From Stomoxys calcitrans (Eukaryota > Arthropoda > Insecta > Diptera > Muscidae): a stretch of 64,000 bases of DNA. A program made the translations under genes and the position numbers. Where the stretch lies: positions 186,876,752-186,940,751 of the forward strand of contig NC_081553.1 in the NCBI RefSeq assembly GCF_963082655.1. The letters are read 5' to 3'. The notes under the pieces were generated by a model, which was given only the letters and a program-made list of their open reading frames with translations, searched no databases and was not told the DNA's origin. Below are positions 41,970-55,639 of the stretch, in pieces (the stretch's first letter is position 1; each line of letters opens with the position of its first letter).

Positions 41970-42097
41970 AGAAGATGCAATTCTTAACCATGCATAATCC
42001 ATAACCTGTATTAAATAGATTTCAAACAAACCAACTTCATGGATTAGCTTGTTGAGCATCTGCAGGTATCCAAGGGGAATATAAAACATGTAAGGAA

Positions 42098-42861
42098 AGG
42101 CAAAAGTCGGGCGGAGCCAACTATATTACCTACCCTACAACATAATTATAAATTCGGGCAATATATAAACATATATGTATATGAGAGCTATATCTAAATC
42201 TGAACCGGCCTTTAAACAGATGATTTGAAAATTATTGTTACTACGGCCATATAAGTGAAAATCCGGCGATTAATATGCATGGGTGCTACATCCGAATTTG
42301 AACCGATTCTGATGCAATCTCGCAGATATGTTAAGATTAGTAACAAAACAATCAATGCCAAATTTTGTGCAGATCGGTTGAAAATTGTAGCTACTACGGA
42401 TATTTAAGTGCAAATCGAACGATACATGTATATGGGGGCTACATCTAAATCCGAACCGATTTTGATAAAATTTTGCATGTTAAGATCAATAAGAAAACAG
42501 TCTGTGTCAAATTTTGTGCAGATCAGTTGAAAATTGTAGTTACTACGGCGATTTAAGTGCAAATCGGGCGATACATATATATGGGAGCTATATCTTAATC
42601 TGTACAGGTTTTTACCAAAATCAATCCGTCCTTGGGCAAAAAAAAGTGATATGTGCCAAATTTGGTGATGATTGCACAACAAATACGTCCTGCACTTTGA
42701 TTATAAAAATACATGGACTCACAGACGGACATGGCTAAATCGAATCAGAAAGTGCTTCTGAGTCGATCGGTATACTTATCAATGGGTCTAGCTCTTCTCC
42801 TTCTTAGCGTTGCAAACAAATGCAAAAACTTATAATACCCTGTACCACAGTGGTGGTGTAT
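42098..42861 (+). mobile_element. Class-2 dispersed repeat (GTCGGGCGG start)
   Basis: Starts 'AAAAGTCGGGCGGAGCC', then 'TACCCTACAACA'. Tandem units contain 'GGGGGCTACATCTAAATCCG' and 'GTTGAAAATTGTAGCTACTACGG'. It ends with 'CAGAAAGTGCTTCTGAGTCG', 'ATACTTATCAATGGGTC' and 'TATAATACCCTGTACCACAG'. Ends show subterminal inverse similarity (ACCCTACA / TGGTGTA). I infer a Helentron/DINE-like non-autonomous element. Confidence 0.6.
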
Positions 42862-42985
42862 TTCTCCTAATATTCGCCAGTGCGTACACTGCTCCCTCTC
42901 TTTAAAGAGTGCGGACATTCCAGGTGCAGATACACAAATCATGGTCCTTAAAACGGTTGCGGGGACAGTCAACATGGAGGATCCG
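42858..42985 (-). pseudogene. RTE endonuclease fragment, minus strand
   Basis: Minus strand reads 'HDLCICTWNVRTL.REGAVYALANIRRN', matching the start of the endonuclease at 31990-32065. It joins, across the mini-me-like element at 42990-43918, to a 5'-UTR-like piece at 43920-44170. Confidence 0.68.
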
Positions 42986-42989
42986 TTAT

Positions 42990-43918
42990 TTTTATACTCA
43001 CCACCATAGGATAGGGGGTGTATTCATTTAGTCATTCCGTTTGCAACAAATCGAAATTTCCGACCCTACAATGTATAATTAAAAGACGATTTAACGCTGT
43101 CAGTGTGTCTGTCCATCCGTTCTAACTACTCTACAGCCTTCAAAAATTGAGATATTGAGCTGAAATTTGGCACAGATACGTTTTTTGATGCACGCTGGTT
43201 AAGTTCTTGAACGCGCTAAATCGGACCATATTTGGATATAGCTGCTATATAGACCGATCTGCCAATAAATGGTCTGAAGCCCATAAAAGCTTTATTTTTT
43301 ATCCGATTTCTCCCGATATCCGACCCAAATATGGTTCAGATCAGACAAAATTACATATCGCTGCCGATAAAGGATCTGAAGCCTATAAAACCTTTATTTA
43401 TTACCCGATTTCGCTGAAATTTAAAACAGTGAGTAGTTTTAGGCCCCTCGACATCTGACTCAAATATGGTTCATATCGGAGTATATTAGGATATAGCTGC
43501 CATATAGACCGATCTCCCAATAAAGGGTCTGAAGGCCATAAAAGCTTTATTTTTTATCCGATTTCGCTAAAATTTGAATCAGTGAGTTTTTTTAAACCAC
43601 ACGACATCCGACCAAAATATGGTAAAGATCGGACTACATTTAGATATAGCTGTCATATAGGTCGATTAAGGATCTGAAGCCCATAAAATTTTTATTTATT
43701 ATCCGATTTATATCCAATTTAGGGTCTTAATCCCATAAAAAGCAAATTTATTGTCTAAACATTTTACTTGTATAAGAGTTCTAGGGACCTGAATAAAAAA
43801 CTATCGATCCTCTACGGATAAAGTAGAGGAGTTATAATAAAATAGGATGATTATTGTATCCTTGGTGGTGGGTATCCAAAGTTCGGCCCGGCCGAACTTA
43901 ATGCCTTTTTACTTGTTT
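42990..43918 (+). mobile_element. mini-me-like repeat, short complete copy
   Basis: Start 'TTTTTATACTCACCACCATAGG', damaged core and GTCY tract (43100-43125), about four internal units, and an exact 19-nt 3' palindrome AGTTCGGCCCGGCCGAACT (43880-43898), then 'GCCTTTTTACTTGTTT'. Inserted in a minus-strand RTE fragment. Confidence 0.7.
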
Positions 43919-44280
43919 CTTCTTCTTTTTTTTTAATGAATATCTTCAAGTTTTCCGGATGATGGGCTACTAACCCGACGCCCCAACCTATCCTTTTATC
44001 GTTCTTTAGGTGAACTCGTGGCACATTTAAGCTCACTACCTTTAATGGATGTTAAAGGTGACACCGCGGGAGGTTTGTGTGCACATTGGAGATGAAGGAA
44101 GACTAAGATAAGCCTGGATTGTGCCAAGTCGAAACCAATCAGAACCGTTGCTTGGTTTCCGACATCCCCAAGTCCCCTCCAAGTCGTAAAAAGCACACAT
44201 CTACGAAAGCACTTCTTCCTCCTTCCATACCAAAAATTTTTTTTGTAGCAAAAAGTAACTTCATATAAACCCACCCTTAT
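43919..44280 (-). mobile_element. RTE 5' region fragment (tentative)
   Basis: The minus strand has 'GGGTTAGTAGCCCATCATCCGGAAAACTT', similar in order to 'GGCCGGTAGCCCGCCCCCGG' followed by AAAACTA at 31888-31912. An open frame continues upstream to 44274 without a recognised domain. Attribution to RTE is inferred. Confidence 0.45.
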
Positions 44281-44284
44281 TTTG

Positions 44285-44690
44285 ACCAGTTGTATGTATT
44301 TGAACCTTGTGACTTTAAATCATTTAAAGTTAAATTTGTTTCTCCAACTATTGTTTATCAAATGTCCACGAGCCAATTTGTCCATCTGTTCCGCAGCCAT
44401 TCGTTTGTCCCCCAATATTTCACTGTCAAGTACCGATCATAATTGATATCATTATCTACCAAAAAGAAAAAAACACACACACAGGCAAGCATGTTTGTTT
44501 AAAACCTTTGAGAAAAATAAGATAATAAAGAGGAAATCATTAATTAGTGTTTGAGACCGCTGGCACTTTTTTTGTTTTGTTTAACCAATTTGGTGTATTT
44601 AATTTTTTCTGGTATGACTTTGGCTTATTATGTATTTAATAATGTAAAAAAAAGTTTAAAACATAGAAAAAAAGAAAAACCAGTACGGAA
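44285..44690. other. No gene seen
   Basis: AT-rich with A and T runs; no repeat family recognised. Confidence 0.45.
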
Positions 44691-44692
44691 GG

Positions 44693-46672
<1,980 letters not shown>

Positions 46673-46674
46673 AA

Positions 46675-47636
46675 AAACACTTCACAGAAATGGCATTCTT
46701 AACTATTTTCAAATTAATTGCTCATAATGTGCGGTTATTATTTCAAAATGTTGACACGTGAAAAATTTCATCAGAGGTGATAAAGATTTCATGGGTGGAG
46801 TTTTTGTGTTAACAATACACGTGATGATGTTAATTTTTAGCTTAATTTATGGAAATTAAAGTGACCTCTAAAATTTGTTATGGTTTGTTTTCACAAAGTG
46901 AGTTTTAGTGATATTGGGTGTAATTTTAAGATTAGGCCCATGAAGGGGCATGCAAATCGAAAAATGTTTCAAGTTTAAGATCATTAATTTATACAAAGCT
47001 AAGGAAGGTTGTTTCTAATTATTGGTCAACAACAAACGCATAAAGTTCGAAGGGTCAATTTGGTGTTTGGATATAATTTTGCAGAATCATTGGAACTTAT
47101 CGAACAAGAGATACAAAACAAAAAAAAATGGAAAATCATAGAAACGCTTTATGCCAAATATAGGCTTTAAATATCATTTTCCTAACTTCCCTCTATCCTG
47201 TTTGTTGTGTTCCATTTACTATTATCTCATGAATAATACATTTTAGTTTCTTTTGGTTGCTTGTTTTCTATTTATATGAATTTATTACTACCAATAAAGC
47301 ATGCCAATCGCCTACGATCAAAGACAATTTCCCGGAAATGCTATGTTGTCAATTGTGATCCAATGCAATTATGATACCACAAGTCCTCTCTGAGGGGTGC
47401 TCATATTGCAAGTGACATGATTTATTAGGGATAATTGGTATAGTTACAGTTATAAGAGCTGAATATAAATGGCTTCCTTGTTATTTATTTCATCGATATA
47501 TTGGAATGTAGGTAAGCTTATACACATGGAAGTGAATATTTAAAGATTTAAGTTAACAAACAATTTCAATGTAATGCAATCGAGGCTCACTACAAATATC
47601 TGCTGCGATGTAGTGTGGACGTGTCAGTATACAAAA
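46675..47636. other. No gene seen
   Basis: AT-rich, apparently unique sequence between the class-2 repeat and the 24-bp motif pair. Confidence 0.5.
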
Positions 47637-47771
47637 CAAAAGACTTAAGAAACGAACATGTCATGGTGCCAATATTGGAAGACTCTTAAATAAAACACAA
47701 AAACAAAAGACTTAAGAAACGAACATGTCATGTCAGCTATTAGGAGCCAATATTGGAAGGCTCCTAAATAA
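47637..47771 (+). repeat. 24-bp motif pair within about 66-bp repeat units
   Basis: CAAAAGACTTAAG...CATG at 47637-47660 and 47703-47726, 66 bp apart. The spacers share 'GCCAATATTGGAAG' and 'CTAAATA' or 'CTTAAATA'. The second spacer has an 8-bp stem (TAGGAGCC / GGCTCCTA). An RTE element begins directly after. Confidence 0.75.
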
Positions 47772-47807
47772 GGCAAAGAAGGAAATCTGGTAACTGACAC
47801 CGATAAC

Positions 47808-48918
47808 ATGCTGAGGATATGGAAAGAACATTTTACCCAACTGCTAGTGTCCGATGTTGGCGTCAAAGAGGATACCGCAGAACCAATACCTGATGATGGT
47901 ATAGAAGGTTTACCTCCTAGTCAGAATGAGGTCCAAGTAGCAGTAACCCGACTAAAGAACAACAAGGCAGCAGTAGCCGACGGGTTACCCGCTGAACTAT
48001 TTAAGATCGGAGGCGACACGCTGATAAGGCGTATGAACTTGGCATACATGCTGAGAATATGGAAAGAACATTTTACCCAACTGCTAGTGTCCGATGTTGG
48101 CGGCGAGAGGATACCGCAGAACCAATCCCTGATGATGGTGTAGAATGTTTCCCTCCTAGTCAGAATGAGGTCCAAGTAGCAGTAACCCGACTAAAGAACA
48201 ACAAGGCAGCATTAGCCGACGGGTTACCCGCTGAACTATTTAAGGTCGGAGGCGACACGCTGATAAGGCATATGCATCAGCTTATCTGCACAATCGGGCT
48301 AGAAGAACGCATACCTGATGATTGAAACTCAGAATACATGCTGAGGATATGGAAAGAACATTCTACCCAACTGCTAGTGTCTGATGTTGGCGGCAAAGAG
48401 GATACCGCAGAACCAATCCCTGATGATGGTATAGAATGTTTACCTCCTAGTCAGAATGAGGTCCAAGTAGCAGTGACCCGACTAAAGAACAACAAGGCAG
48501 CAGGAGCCGACGGGTTACCCGCTGAACTATTTAAAACCGGAGGCGACACGCTGATAAGGCGTATGCATCAGCTTATCTGCGCAATCTGGCTAGAAGAACG
48601 CACACCCGATGATTATAACCTCAGCATATATGCTGAGGATATGGAAAGAACATTTTACCCAACTGCTAGTGTTCGATGTTGGCGGCAAAGAGGATACCGC
48701 AGAACCAATCCCTGATGATGGTATAGAATGTTTACCTCCTAGTCAGAATGAGGTCCAAGTAGCAGTGACCCGACTAAAGAACAACAAGGCAGCAGGAGCC
48801 GACGGGTTACCCGCTGAACTATTTAGGACCGGAGGCGACAAGCTGATAAAGCGTATGCATCAGCTTAACTGCGCAATCTGGCTAGAAGAACGCATACCCG
48901 ATGATTGGAACCTCAGCA
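47808..48918 (+). repeat. Four tandem copies of an about 290-bp RT segment
   Basis: Units start at ATGCTGAGRATATGG: 47808, 48048, 48338 and 48629 (periods 240, 290, 291). Each encodes 'KEHFTQLLVSDVGGKEDTAEPIPDDGIE...LPAELFKTGGDTLIRRMHQL'. The unit begins TATGCTGAGG and ends CCTCAGCATA, so junctions bear inverse sequence. At the last junction (48619-48638) this forms the 20-bp palindrome CCTCAGCATATATGCTGAGG. The first unit is shortened by about 50 bp. Confidence 0.88.
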
Positions 48919-49403
48919 TACTATGTCCCGTACACAAGAAAGGAGACAAGACGAAATGTGCCAACTACAGAGGAATAAGTCTCCTCCCCATCGCATACAA
49001 GATACTCTCGAGCGTACTGTGTGAAAGATTGAAACCTAAAATCAATGAGATAATTGGGCCCTATCAATGCAGCTTTAGACCTGGTAAATCCACCCTAGAC
49101 CAGATATTCACATTGCGCCAAATCCTGGAAAAGACCCGAGAAGGACAAATTAACACCTATAATCTCTTTGGTGACTACAAAGCCGCATTCGATACTCCTT
49201 TATATTCAAAGGTATTTCAAGCCATGTCTGACTTTGATATTCCTGCAAAAATAATAAGACTCGGCAGGATGACAATTGCTGATATACGTTCCTCAGTCAG
49301 AATAGGAAAGAATCTCTCCGAACCATTTAATACCAAAGGGGGTTTCAGACAAGGAGAAGATTATACGAGATGCTGGAGAAGATTATACGAGATGAAGATG
49401 TGA
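48609..49403 (+). pseudogene. RTE reverse transcriptase, N-terminal and palm part
   Basis: A 264-codon frame from the fourth tandem unit, with the conserved 'NNKAAGADGLPAEL', 'ISLLPIAYKILSSVLCERL' and the palm region 'FGDYKAAFDT', where DFKAAYD would be expected and the catalytic Asp is kept. It ends by frameshift at a 20-bp direct repeat (GGAGAAGATTATACGAGATG at 49353 and 49375). The C-terminal part with YADD is in another frame (49370-49741). Confidence 0.8.
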
Positions 49404-49768
49404 ATAGATATGGCACACTAATCACAAGAGAACACATGCTACTCGCCTATGCCGACGATATCGCTATCATAGGTCGTTCACCGGAAGTAGTAACTGCAGC
49501 CTTTGAAACAATCGAAAGAGAGTCAGTGAAAATGGGTCTGGGTGTAAATGGAGATAAGACGAAATGGATGGTTTCAACTCCCAAAAAGCCTTGCACAACC
49601 GAGCAGATAAAGAAAATGGAGAAAGTTGGGAACCACAACTTTGAGATAGTCAGTAACTTTATCTACCTCGGCACCGCCATAACCGAAACGAATGACACCA
49701 GTTTTGAGATTAAGCAAAGAATAATACTGGCAAACAGATGATACTTTGGACTAAGTAAGCAGTTTAGA

Positions 49769-50010
49769 AACTAGGCCACTTCGCGACTGACGAAGACTAC
49801 ACTTTACAAGACACTGATATTATCCGTGCTGTTATATGGTTCTGAAGCATGGGTACTTGTGAAAGCAGATGAGGCAGTGCTTGGAGTATTTGAAACAAGG
49901 CCACCTCTCGACAGACGAAGACTACACTTTACAAGACACTGATACTACCCGTGCTGTTATATGGTTCTGAAACATGGGTACTTGTGAAGCATGGGTACTT
50001 GTGAAAGTAT
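49769..50010 (+). repeat. Tandem duplication in the RT tail, about 125-bp unit
   Basis: 'GAAGACTACACTTTACAAGACACTGATA' to 'GTACTTGTGAA' occurs twice (about 49790 and 49915), with a further small duplication of 'GCATGGGTACTTGTGAA' at about 49988. All duplicate the 'LYGSEAWVLV' region. Confidence 0.75.
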
Positions 50011-50036
50011 TTGAGAGAAATATTCTTCGTAAGATA

Positions 50037-50202
50037 TTGGGTTGCCAAAAAAGTAATTGCGGATTTTTCATATAGTCGGCGTTGACAAAAGGTTGACAAA
50101 AAGTGTAAAAAAAGTAAATTTGATTAAAGTTCATTCTAAGTTTCATTAAAGATGCATTTACATTCTTTTAAAAAATCCGCAATTACTTTTTGGGCAACCC
50201 AA
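50037..50202 (-). mobile_element. mariner-type MITE, copy 4, internally deleted
   Basis: 166 bp. TIRs are present (one base changed, TTGCCAAAAAAG). TA flanks at 50035-50036 and 50203-50204. RTE text runs through when it is removed (CTTCGTAAGA to TATGGACC). Confidence 0.88.
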
Positions 50203-50510
50203 TATATGGACCAGTTTGCGTTAACGGAGAATATAGGCGACGCATGAACCACAAGATGTATGAGCTGTATGACGACGATACCATAGTTACACGCATCAAA
50301 ATACAACGGTTGCGTTGGCGAGGTCATGTTGTCAGAATGGATGAAGAAGCTCCAGCAAAGAAGTCTTTTGAAGGCAAACACGGTGGTACACGCAAACCGG
50401 GAAGACCAAAAGCCCGATGGAAAGATCAAGTTGTGGGAGACACCTCGAAACTTGGTGTCAGAGATTTTAGAATGAGCACAGATGATCGAGGCACTTGGAA
50501 CGCTTTTCTA

Positions 50511-50744
50511 TTGGGTTGCCCAAAAAGTAATTGCGGATTTTTCATATAGTCGGCGTTGACAAATTTTTTCACAGCTTGTGACTCTGTAATTGCATTCTTT
50601 CTTCTGTCAGTTATCAGCTGTAACTTTTAGCTTGCTTTGGAAAAAAGTGTAAAAAAAGTATATTTGATTAAAGTTCATTCTAAGTTCTATTAAAAATGCA
50701 TTTACTTTCTTTTAAAAAATCCGCAATTACTTTTTGGGCAACCC
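50511..50744 (-). mobile_element. mariner-type MITE, copy 5
   Basis: 234 bp, full structure, TA flanks at 50509-50510 and 50745-50746; the right terminus has lost its last two A bases. Second insertion of this family in the same RTE copy. Confidence 0.88.
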
Positions 50745-50789
50745 TATACATTCGGCTAGTGGAACAAATGTTGTGTCATAGCCAGTTAA

Positions 50790-52070
50790 AATTTGGTATG
50801 TATATCTCAATCCCGATTTTCACGTTAAGGCAAAAGCATTTATCAACCGATCATCGCAAAAGTTTGCACATGGATTTCCTATATGACTACCACAATGTGT
50901 ACGGATGTTGGTCGAAGTTATGCATTTCAAATTTAAGTAAAGTTTAATGCCGGCAACTTAGGTGGGTTTTTCCCAACTTTAGCCTGTCCTTACTTTTGGT
51001 TACCAGATGTTAATTCGTGGCAATTGTGGTCCTATCACATTAGTATAGTTTTTGAAATGGAAATAGTTTCCCCCTTATTGCCTTATTGAAAACAAAGTAA
51101 ATTTGCCACAGTAACATGTCCCTTTCCTTCCTTCCTACATTTTTGGTTAACAATAAAATCATGCCAATGCCAACTTTTCGTCTCTGACTTAATAAAATTT
51201 CATTGCAAAGACGTTATTTGTCTTCGCATATTGGCACAATGGAAACAAATAGAAACAAGAGAACAAATAAAAATATGTTTCTTTTTTTTTTCAAACAAAA
51301 CCAAAATAGTCTTGCTATTAAACCAGCATTGATGGCACTTTCACTGTCAAACATTTGTATGATGAGCCACACTAATGTTTGCCAAAGCAAAAGAAGTGCA
51401 GACCAACTAAAAGCCAAATAAACAAAGAAAAACAGAAAATCAGATACGATGCCACACCAATGGCAAATAATTTTTTTTGTTCATCATAATGTTGGAGTTT
51501 ATTGGCATTGTCATTTGATTGGAGATTTAACATAACTAACAATATCGTGAAAGATAAACTTTCTACAAAGAAATTCCCTTTTTAGATAATCCATCATTTT
51601 TGTTTTCTGGAAGAATTGGCTATATTGATATCAAAATGAGGGGATACCTACACTTTTACTTGTCATTTAATGGCCTATTTTAATAAAAAAGGGTCATTAT
51701 TGAGATTCATTTATCAAAAGGCTCTTTGATGCTAATATCTGTATTGAACAAAAATAATAAAATTTAAAAAATTTTTAAATCTATGATTTTTTTTCATTTG
51801 TGGGTTTTTTTTTTTTTTTGTCTTATTTTAATGCATCTATCTTTGTTTTGTCTTATTTTAATGTATCTATCTTTGTTTTTGTGTGTTGTTTTTTAATTTC
51901 TTTTGTTGTTTATCTTAATTTGATTACTATGTAGAGCTCATGTTTTGTTTTGTCTCTCATTGTTTTTTTTTTTTTTTTTTGTTGTCTGTTTTCTATTAAA
52001 GTTGCTTATAATTTATGCGTTTGAATTTGTTTTAAAAACTACCGCCTAATTTTGTTGAATTTAATGAGGA
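50790..52070. other. No gene seen; T-rich tracts
   Basis: Ordinary AT-rich sequence with long T runs near 51810 and 51970. A direct repeat 'ATCTATCTTTGTTTTGTCTTATTTTAATG' type occurs near 51820-51870. Confidence 0.45.
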
Positions 52071-52071
52071 G

Positions 52072-52150
52072 CCATACCCGTAGCCGCCTTGCCAGCAACA
52101 GTAGGCTTGACGCTGACTGTATCTGTGGCAAATTCAAATGTTTCTCCTTC
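52072..52150 (-). CDS. Possible terminal exon (low confidence)
   Basis: The minus strand reads 'EGETFEFATDTVSVKPTVAGKAATGMAPH' then a TAA stop, with an acceptor-like CAAACTTTAG just before. Codon use is more even than in the surroundings. No domain recognised and no matching donor exon identified. Confidence 0.25.
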
Positions 52151-52472
52151 TAAAGTTTGCCCAGAAGACCTTAACCTTTATCTTAATAAACAATCACAGA
52201 TGCTGGTTTCTAGTTTTGGGTTTTGCTTTAAATGCCAAATTTTATTGGGCCTACTCTTTGGCCGCTGCTAAGCCTATTTTGCGATTTAATTATGGCAATT
52301 AAATTTTTTTATGTTTTTGATTTGTCACCCTTTTCATTGTCGATGATTGTGATTGTAGGCTACTTTGCTAATACGCCCTAAGACCAATATCACAGCATAA
52401 GGTTATAAATGATGTGTTTATAATATCTCTATTTGCCATTTTATTTCAAATGTTGTAAAGGAATCAACTGCC

Positions 52473-52562
52473 CATGTTCGTTTCTTAAGTCTTTTGTTAC
52501 TTAAACGTCTGAGGACACAATTCAATTGAAAGATTACTCATGTTCGTTTCCTAAGTCTTTTG
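52473..52562 (-). repeat. 24-bp motif pair, 66-bp spacing
   Basis: Inverse copies at 52473-52496 and 52539-52562 (the second has one change, CTTAGG for CTTAAG). It is duplicated inversely at 60278 and 60344. Confidence 0.8.
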
Positions 52563-52563
52563 A

Positions 52564-54498
52564 TTTGATCATATTTCTATACCCAACACCAAAGGATGGG
52601 GGAATATTCATTTTGCCATTCCATTTGCAACACATCGAAATATCCATTTCCCACCCTAAAAAGTATATATATTCTTGATCGTTTAAAAAATCTAAAAAGA
52701 TATAGCCATGTCCATCCGTCTGTCTGTTGAAATCACGCTACAGTCTTTAAAAATCAACAGATTGAGCTGAAACTTCGCACAGATTCCTTTTTTTTTTTTT
52801 TGTCCATAAACAGGTTAAGTTTGAAGATGGGCTATATCGGACCATATCTTGATATAGCCCCCATATAGACCGATCCGCCGATGTAGGGTATTAGGCCCAT
52901 AAAAGGCACAATTATTGACCGATTTTGCTGAATTTTGGGACAGAGAGTTATGTTAGGGGAGTCAATATCCTTCTATAATTTGGCCACGATCGGTTCAGAT
53001 TTGGATATAGCTGGCATATTGACCGATCTCTCGATTTAAAGTCTTGGCCCCATAAAAGGCGCATTTATTGTCCGATTTTGCCAAAATTTGGGACAGTGAG
53101 TTGTGTTAGGCCCTTCGAAATTCTTCTCCAATTTCCCAGATAGCTGTCATATAAACCGACCTCTCGATTTAAAGTCTTGGCCCCATAAAAACCACATTTA
53201 TTGTCCGATTTCGCCGAAATCATTGACAGTGAGTCATATTAGTCCCTTCGACATTCTTCTTCAATTTGGCTCAGATCAGATCAGATTTGAATATAGCTGC
53301 CATATAAACCGATGTCTCGAATTAAGGTATTCGCCCCATAAAAGGCGGATTTAGTGTTCGATTTTGCCAAAATTTAGGACAGTGAGTTGTGTTAGGCCCT
53401 TTTACATCCTTCATCAATTTGGTCCAGATTTGGATGTAGCTGCCATATATACCGATCTTCCGACTTAGGGTGTTAGGCCCATAAAAGCCACATTTATTAT
53501 CCGATTTTGCGGATAATAATAATCTCGACAGATCGGTCGAGATTTGGATATAGATGCCATATAGACCGATCCTCCGATTTAGGTGAGTTCTTACAGTGAG
53601 TTCCATTAGGCCCTTCTACATCTTTCTGCAATATGGCCCAGATCGCTCCAGATTTGGATAGAGCTGCCGTATAGACCGATCTCTCGATTTAAGATTTTGG
53701 GCCCATAAAAGGCGCATTTATTGTCCGATTTCGCCGAAATTTGGGACAGTGAGTTATATTAGGCCCTTCGACATTCTTCTCTAATTTCTCCCATATAGCT
53801 GCCATATAGACCGACCTCTCGAATTAAAGTCTTGGCCCCATAAAAGGCACATTTATTGTCCGATTTCGCCGAAATCTTTGACAGTGAGTTGTATTAGGCT
53901 CTTCGACATTCTTCTTCAATTTGGCTCAGATCGGTCTAGATTTGAATATAGCTGCCATATAGACCGATCTCTCGATTTAAAGTTTTGGGCCCATAAAAGG
54001 CACAATAATTGTCCGATGTCGACCAAGTTTGGCACAGTGAGTTCTATTAGGCCCCTCGACAGCTTTCTGCATTATGGCCCAGATCGCTCCAGATTTGGAT
54101 ATAGCTGCCATATAGACCGATCTCTCGAATTAAGGTCTTGGCCCCGTAAAAGGCACATTTATAATCCGATTTCGCTGAAATTTGACACGGTGACTTAAGT
54201 TTAGCTTTTCAACATACGTGTCGTATATGGTTCAGATCGGTCTATATTTGGATATTACTAGCAAAAAGACCAATATTTTGTTCAACAAAATTGAACAATG
54301 ACTTGTCCATATTAGACCACTCATTGTCCGTGCCGAATTTGGTCTAAATCGGACCATATTTCGATATAGCTACTATGGAGGCATAAATTATGCATTTTTC
54401 ACCGGATTATGACAAAAGGTGGTTTACATATACACCCGATGTAGTGGGTATCCAAAGTTCGGCCCAGCCGAACTCTACGCCTTTTTACTTGTTTATTT
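52564..54498 (+). mobile_element. mini-me-like repeat, full copy in left arm
   Basis: Start 'TATACCCAACACCAAAGGATG', then 'AAAAAGTATATATATTCTTG', 'CATGTCCATCCGTCTGTCTG', about ten internal units, and a 3' palindrome AGTTCGGCCCAGCCGAACT (54456-54474, one mismatch). No protein. Confidence 0.7.
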
Positions 54499-54599
54499 CC
54501 TCATTGTTTTGTTATACAGAGCATCATGCATTATAAAAAAAATAATCACAAGACTCATTATTACTTTCACATTTTCCTTGTAACTTTTATGGTTTTATT

Positions 54600-54770
54600 A
54601 CTGTGAGATAACTTCATTTAATTTATGTGGGAAATTCTCAAATTTCTTTATAGGCGGTAAATCGAAGAAGCAAGTTTAGAAAACAAGTGAAGAAAATCAC
54701 AAATTTTTATAGGATTGGATTTAGTGGCAAACTGCCATCAACAAGAATAGGAGAAAGAAAAAAACCGGTA
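54600..54770. other. Short spacer
   Basis: No feature except 'TTAGTGGCAAACTGCCATC', which resembles the 3' tail of the LOA/I-like relic at about 15000-15030. Confidence 0.4.
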
Positions 54771-54774
54771 AAGA

Positions 54775-55635
54775 AAAGAAAAAGTCAAGCGGAGCCGACT
54801 ACATAGTACCCTACACAAAGATCTGACTAAAATTGTGGCTAGTAAAGCCTTAAAAAACGGCATCGTGTGAAATATATACATGGGAGCTATATCTAAATCT
54901 GAACCGATTTTGATGAAATTTTGTACACGTACTGGGACGTCAAACACACCACGCAAAATTTTACAAAGATCGGACCAAAATTGTGGCTACTACAGCTTTA
55001 AAAGGCTACATCGGATGAAAGATATATATGGGAGCTATACCTAAATCTTAACCGATTTTGAAACTATTTTGCACACATATTTTGTAAAGATCGGACCAAA
55101 ATTGTGGCCTGAAAAGTTTTTATCGAACGAAAGATATATAAGGAAGCTATATCTAAATCTGAACCGATTTTGATGAAATTTTGTACACGTGCTGGGACGT
55201 CAAATAAAACACCTCATGCTAAATTTTGTGAAGACCGAACCAAAATGATGGCTACTACAGCCTAAAAGGCTACATCGGATGAAAGATATATATGGGAGCT
55301 ATATCTATATCTGAACCGATTTTGATGATATTTTGCACACATGTTGGGAGGTTAAATAAAACACCTCACGCAAGTTTTTACAAAGTTCGTAATAAAATTG
55401 TGGCTAATACAGCCTTAAAAGGCTTAATTGGAAATCTGAACCGATTTTTTCCAAAATCAATAACGTCAGCCCTTAGACCAAAAAAGTGTTTTGTGCAAAA
55501 CTTTATGAGAATGGGACAACAAATGCGACCTGTACCTTGATCACAAGAATACATGGACAGACAAACGGACATAGCTAAATCGAATCAAAAAGTGATTCTA
55601 AGCCGATCGGTATACTTCTCCTTCTTAGCCTTGGG
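54775..55635 (+). mobile_element. Class-2 dispersed repeat
   Basis: Starts 'AAAAAGTCAAGCGGAGCCGAC' and 'TACCCTACAC'. Units contain 'ATATATGGGAGCTATA', 'CTGAACCGATTTTGATGA' and 'AATTGTGGCTACTACAGC'. It ends 'CAAAAAGTGATTCTAAGCCG'. Its end meets a mariner relic. Confidence 0.6.
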
Positions 55636-55639
55636 CGAA

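Larger units (their letters stand above)
47772..50790 (+). mobile_element. RTE-clade retrotransposon with internal tandem duplications and two MITEs
   Basis: Lacks the endonuclease and starts in the linker ('GKSGN' region). Four tandem copies of the RT N-terminal segment (47808-48905) are followed by a good RT frame (48609-49403: fingers and palm 'CPVHKKGDKTKCANYRGISLL', 'FRPGKSTLDQIFTLRQILEK', 'GDYKAAFDT', 'GGFRQG'). A deletion removes the 'LSCDLFNLLLEK' region, then YADD (about 49451), 'LYGSEAWVLV' and the tail 'RLRWRGHVVRMDEEAPAKKSF' (50305-50370). MITEs split it at 50037 and 50511. The TAAAG tail is missing or eroded. Confidence 0.85.
52417..54592 (+). repeat. Left arm of large inverted duplication
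   Basis: From 'TTTATAATATCTCTATTTGC' to 'GTAACTTTTATGG', it is inversely repeated at 58669-60424. It contains the 24-bp motif pair, a mini-me-like element and about 90 bp of non-repeat sequence beyond it ('TTTCCTCATTGTTTTGTTA', 'CAGAGCATCATG'). The arms differ in number of internal mini-me units. Confidence 0.85.

Noticed and set aside
51214..51417. Minus-strand hydrophobic frame as a secreted protein start
   Set aside because: AT-rich chance frame; no donor or conserved context.
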